This document shows, in pieces, positions 61,637 through 64,000 of a DNA stretch of 64,000 nucleotides. Each line of letters begins with the position of its first letter. Within the stretch, counting starts at the first letter, position 1. The stretch is from JAKLQR01 sp963753165 (lineage in GTDB: Bacteria; Nitrospirota; Thermodesulfovibrionia; Thermodesulfovibrionales; SM23-35): NCBI GenBank assembly GCA_963753165.1, contig CAVWBP010000008.1, positions 62,001 through 126,000 on the forward strand, read 5' to 3'. The translations under genes were made by a program, and so were the position numbers. The notes beneath the pieces were generated by a model. The model saw only the letters and a list, made by a program, of their open reading frames with translations, had not been told where the DNA came from and did no database searches.

Positions 61637-64000
61637 TTAGGATTTGCAGTGCAGAGAGGCTGTTTGAAACGCCGCCGATGCAGATTTCGGAAGTCGCCAG
61701 GTCAATACAAGGGGCCTCGTCGCAGCCTTTGCGGCATGGCCGGGCTGCAAGCGGCGACTCGCGAAATCTCTTGCGATCAGCCGTTCGCCCAGTCCAGCAG
61801 CGCCCGGGCCTCGTCCCAGTCCGGTTGGCGGCGCAGGGCTTCCCGCGCCCAGGTCGCGGCCCCGCTTTGCTCGCCCGCGTGTCTTGGCGAGCTCGGCCTG
61901 GCGTAGCGCCAGGTAGGGCGCGTCCGGTTCCAATGCCTCCACGGCGTCCAGTTGCCCGGCCGCCTCGTCCAGCCGGCCAAGGTTGATCAAACTGTTGGCG
62001 TAATTGCGGCGCAGCATGGCATTATCTGGCGCCAGCGCTACCGCATGGACATACGCCTCGATTGCGCCGGCTTCATCGTCCTGGTTCGAGCGGGCGTTGC
62101 CAAGCGCAGCCCAGGTTCCGGCATCCACTGCACCCAGATTGATCAGTTCTTCAACGGCGGAAGCGACAGCGGGCCAGTCTTCCATCTGCTGGGCATACTT
62201 GCAGCAATGCAGCCGGGCTGGGCCAACTGAGCGTTGTCGCCGTTGGAGCGCGCTTCGACGATGGATTGCTCTAGGAGCGGACGAAGCCGCTCCGGGTCGC
62301 CCAGTGCCTCCTGCCAGACGAGTTGTGCTTTCCATCTGTCGATCTCGACCTGCAATTGAGGACCCAGAGAATGGTTGATCTCGGTACAGAAATCTGCTGC
62401 CGGCTGCATGTACTCAATGGCAGCGGCATAATTGCCGCGGCCGCCCTCATAGCGCGCCAGAATGATGCCGCAGTTGACGACGCCAACCCGACCGCCGACA
62501 GCGAGATAGAGAGTTCGCGCCGCTGTCCAGGTGCATTATTCCCTCGTCGATGCCACCTTCAACCAGATATAACTGTCCCTGCGCCTTGAGCACGTTGGCC
62601 TCGCCCAGCCGGGCGCCCACCGCCCGGAACAGCCCCAGCGCCTCCTCGTAGCGCGCCAGCGCCTCGTCCGTCTGCTTCAAGAAATACAGCACGTCGCCCT
62701 GCGCCTGGAGCACGTTGGCCTCGCCCAGCCGGGCGCCCACCGCCCGGAACAGCCCCAGCGCCTCCTCGTAGCGCGCCAGCGCCTCGTCCGTCTGCTTCAA
62801 GAAATACAGCACGTCGCCCTGCGCCTGGAGCACGTTGGCCTCGCCCAGCCGGTCGCCCACCGCCCGGAACAGCCCCAGCGCCTCCTCGTAGCGCGCCAGC
62901 GCCTCGTCCCGCTGATCCAGAAACGCCAGCACGTCGCCCTGCGCCTTGAGCACGTTGGCCTCGCCCAGCCGGGCGCCCACCGCCCGGAACAGCCCCAGCG
63001 CCTCCTCGTAGCGCGCCAGCGCCTCGTCCGTCTGCTTCAAGAAATACAGCACGTCGCCCTGCGCCTGGAGCACGTTGGCCTCGCCCAGCCGGTCGCCCAC
63101 CGCCCGGAACAGCGCCAGCGCCTCCTCGTAGCGCGCCAGCGCCTCGTCCTGCTGATCCAGAAAGCCGAGCACGTCGCCCTGCGCCTTGAGCACGTTGGCC
63201 TCGCCCAGCCGGTCGCCCACCGCCCGGAACAGCGCCAGCGCCTCCTCGTAGCGCGCCAGCGCCTCGTCCGTCTGCTTCAAGAAAGACGCAGCACGTCGCC
63301 CTGCGCCTTGAGCACGTTGGCCTCGCCCAGCCGGTCGCCCACCGCCCGGAACAGCGCCAGCGCCTCCTCGTAGCGCGCCAGCGCCTCGTCCCGCTGATCC
63401 AGAAAGCCAGCACGTCGCCCTGCGCCTTGAGCACGTTGGCCTCGCCCAGCCGGGCGCCCACCGCCCGGAACAGCCCCAGCGCCTCCTCGTAGCGCGCCAG
63501 CGCCTCGTCCGTCTGCTTCAAGAAATACGAGCACGTCGCCCTGCGCCTGGAGCACGTTGGCCTCGCCCAGCCGGTCGCCCACCGCCCGGAACAGCGCCAG
63601 CGCCTCCTCGTAGCGCGCCAGCGCCTCGTCCCGCTGATCCTGAAAGGCCAGCACGTCGCCCTGCGCCTTGAGCACGTTGGCCTCGCCCAGCCGGTCGCCC
63701 ACCGCCCGGAACAGCGCCAGCGCCTCCTCGTAGCGCGCCAGCGCCTCGTCCGTCTGCTTCAAGAAATACGAGCACGTCGCCCTGCGCCTTGAGCACGTTG
63801 GCCTCGCCCAGCCGGTCGCCCACCGCCCGGAACAGCGCCAGCGCCTCCTCGTAGCGCGCCAGCGCCTCGTCCCGCTGATCCAGAAAGGCCAGCACGTCGC
63901 CCTGCGCCTTGAGCACGTTGGCCTCGCCCAGCCGGTCGCCCACCGCCCGGAACAGCGCCAGCGCCTCCTCGTAGCGCGCCAGCGCCTCGTCCGTCTGCTT
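61637..64000 (-). CDS. tetratricopeptide-repeat protein, partial and frameshifted
   Basis: The gene enters from the right edge and ends near 61637. The N-terminal (right) part is about twelve 40-residue TPRs, consensus DEALARYEEALALFRAVGDR then LGEANVLKAQGDVL. These are followed by a helical region (MQPAADFCTEINHSLGP) and a canonical TPR part with AIEAYVHAVALAPDNAMLRR and NYANSLINLGRLDEAAGQL. The reading hops frame at about 62335, 62450, 63280, 63520 and 63760, which explains why no single ORF covers it. Such repeats occur in large signalling or scaffold proteins, often of Chloroflexi-type genomes; that assignment is inference. The missing N-terminus may hold an enzymatic domain. Confidence 0.75.
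62560..64000 (-). repeat. 120-bp tandem repeats (about 12 units) encoding TPRs
   Basis: Units of about 118-122 bp, near-identical, share the core CTGGCGTTTTG-like frame as TTGGCCTCGCCCAGCCGG and CTCCTCGTAGCGCGCCAG. Two linker types alternate, TCCGTCTGCTTCAAG and TCCCGCTGATCCAG. Small length changes between units cause the frame hops. The array is prone to collapse or expansion in assembly. Confidence 0.92.

Noticed and set aside
62560..64000. Tandem repeats considered as a CRISPR array
   Set aside because: Units are contiguous with no unique spacers and translate as TPRs.

Overview
The window reads as about 61.2 kb of a Gram-negative, probably anaerobic or microaerophilic bacterium at moderate GC, joined near base 61,240 to about 2.8 kb of unrelated high-GC DNA. 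An outer membrane is shown by a full Mla lipid-transport set (mlaE-F-D and mlaA, mlaC). A fused 2-hydroxyacyl-CoA dehydratase-type activase, a 2-oxoacid:acceptor oxidoreductase subunit, a P-II-like protein beside DUF1538 membrane proteins and type IV pilus motor genes fit Nitrospirota or a deltaproteobacteria-like lineage. That placement is inference from gene content, and no 16S rRNA gene is present. I saw no tRNA, rRNA or CRISPR array.

Layout. 1-7.8 kb: rnc, then a copper/heavy-metal island (small YHS protein, secreted 87-residue protein, Tat-exported multicopper oxidase, SHOCT membrane protein, Met/Gly-rich periplasmic protein, rhodanese, a P1B copper ATPase with four N-terminal metal-binding modules, DUF302). 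7.8-9.1 kb: one intact PilZ gene, a decayed second PilZ gene and about 600 bp with no recognisable gene. 9.1-16.7 kb: a minus-strand housekeeping operon in the order MetE-like, tmk, holB, ricT, metG, rpiB, glyA, nrdR. 16.9-21.4 kb: a 32-residue AURKAIP1/COX24-type protein and a 1437-residue activase. 21.5-25.0 kb: Mla genes in two convergent blocks. 25.4-26.4 kb: a REP-associated tyrosine transposase with 13-bp inverted repeats, followed by an AT-rich DUF47 gene. 27.4-29.3 kb: two DUF1538 genes and a P-II-like gene. 29.5-33.6 kb: cyclic-nucleotide-binding protein, DUF4139 protein, glyQ and an oxidoreductase alpha subunit. 33.7-52.6 kb: str-S10-spc-alpha genes in one unbroken run from rpsL to rplQ, closed by a strong intrinsic terminator; rpmD and adk are missing from their usual places. 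52.6-53.4 kb: yraN and a Toprim protein. 53.6-61.2 kb: two tandem pilB genes, pilT, pilC and a PilS-like kinase cut off at the junction. 61.2-64 kb: an endonuclease-family fragment and a TPR gene with 120-bp tandem repeats, both full of frame changes.

Sequence quality matters here. At least five otherwise ordinary genes (SHOCT protein, Met-rich protein, copA, metG, second pilB) are broken or altered by a single-base frame change, two of them in homopolymers. The high-GC tail changes frame repeatedly. These look more like assembly or sequencing errors than true pseudogenes, whereas the PilZ remnant at 8.2-8.5 kb looks genuinely decayed.

The best candidates for little-described biology are the DUF1538-DUF1538-P-II cluster, the YHS-rich copper island, the mosaic near-identical 5' quarters of the two pilB genes, and palindromic repeats lying in frame inside holB and the activase.
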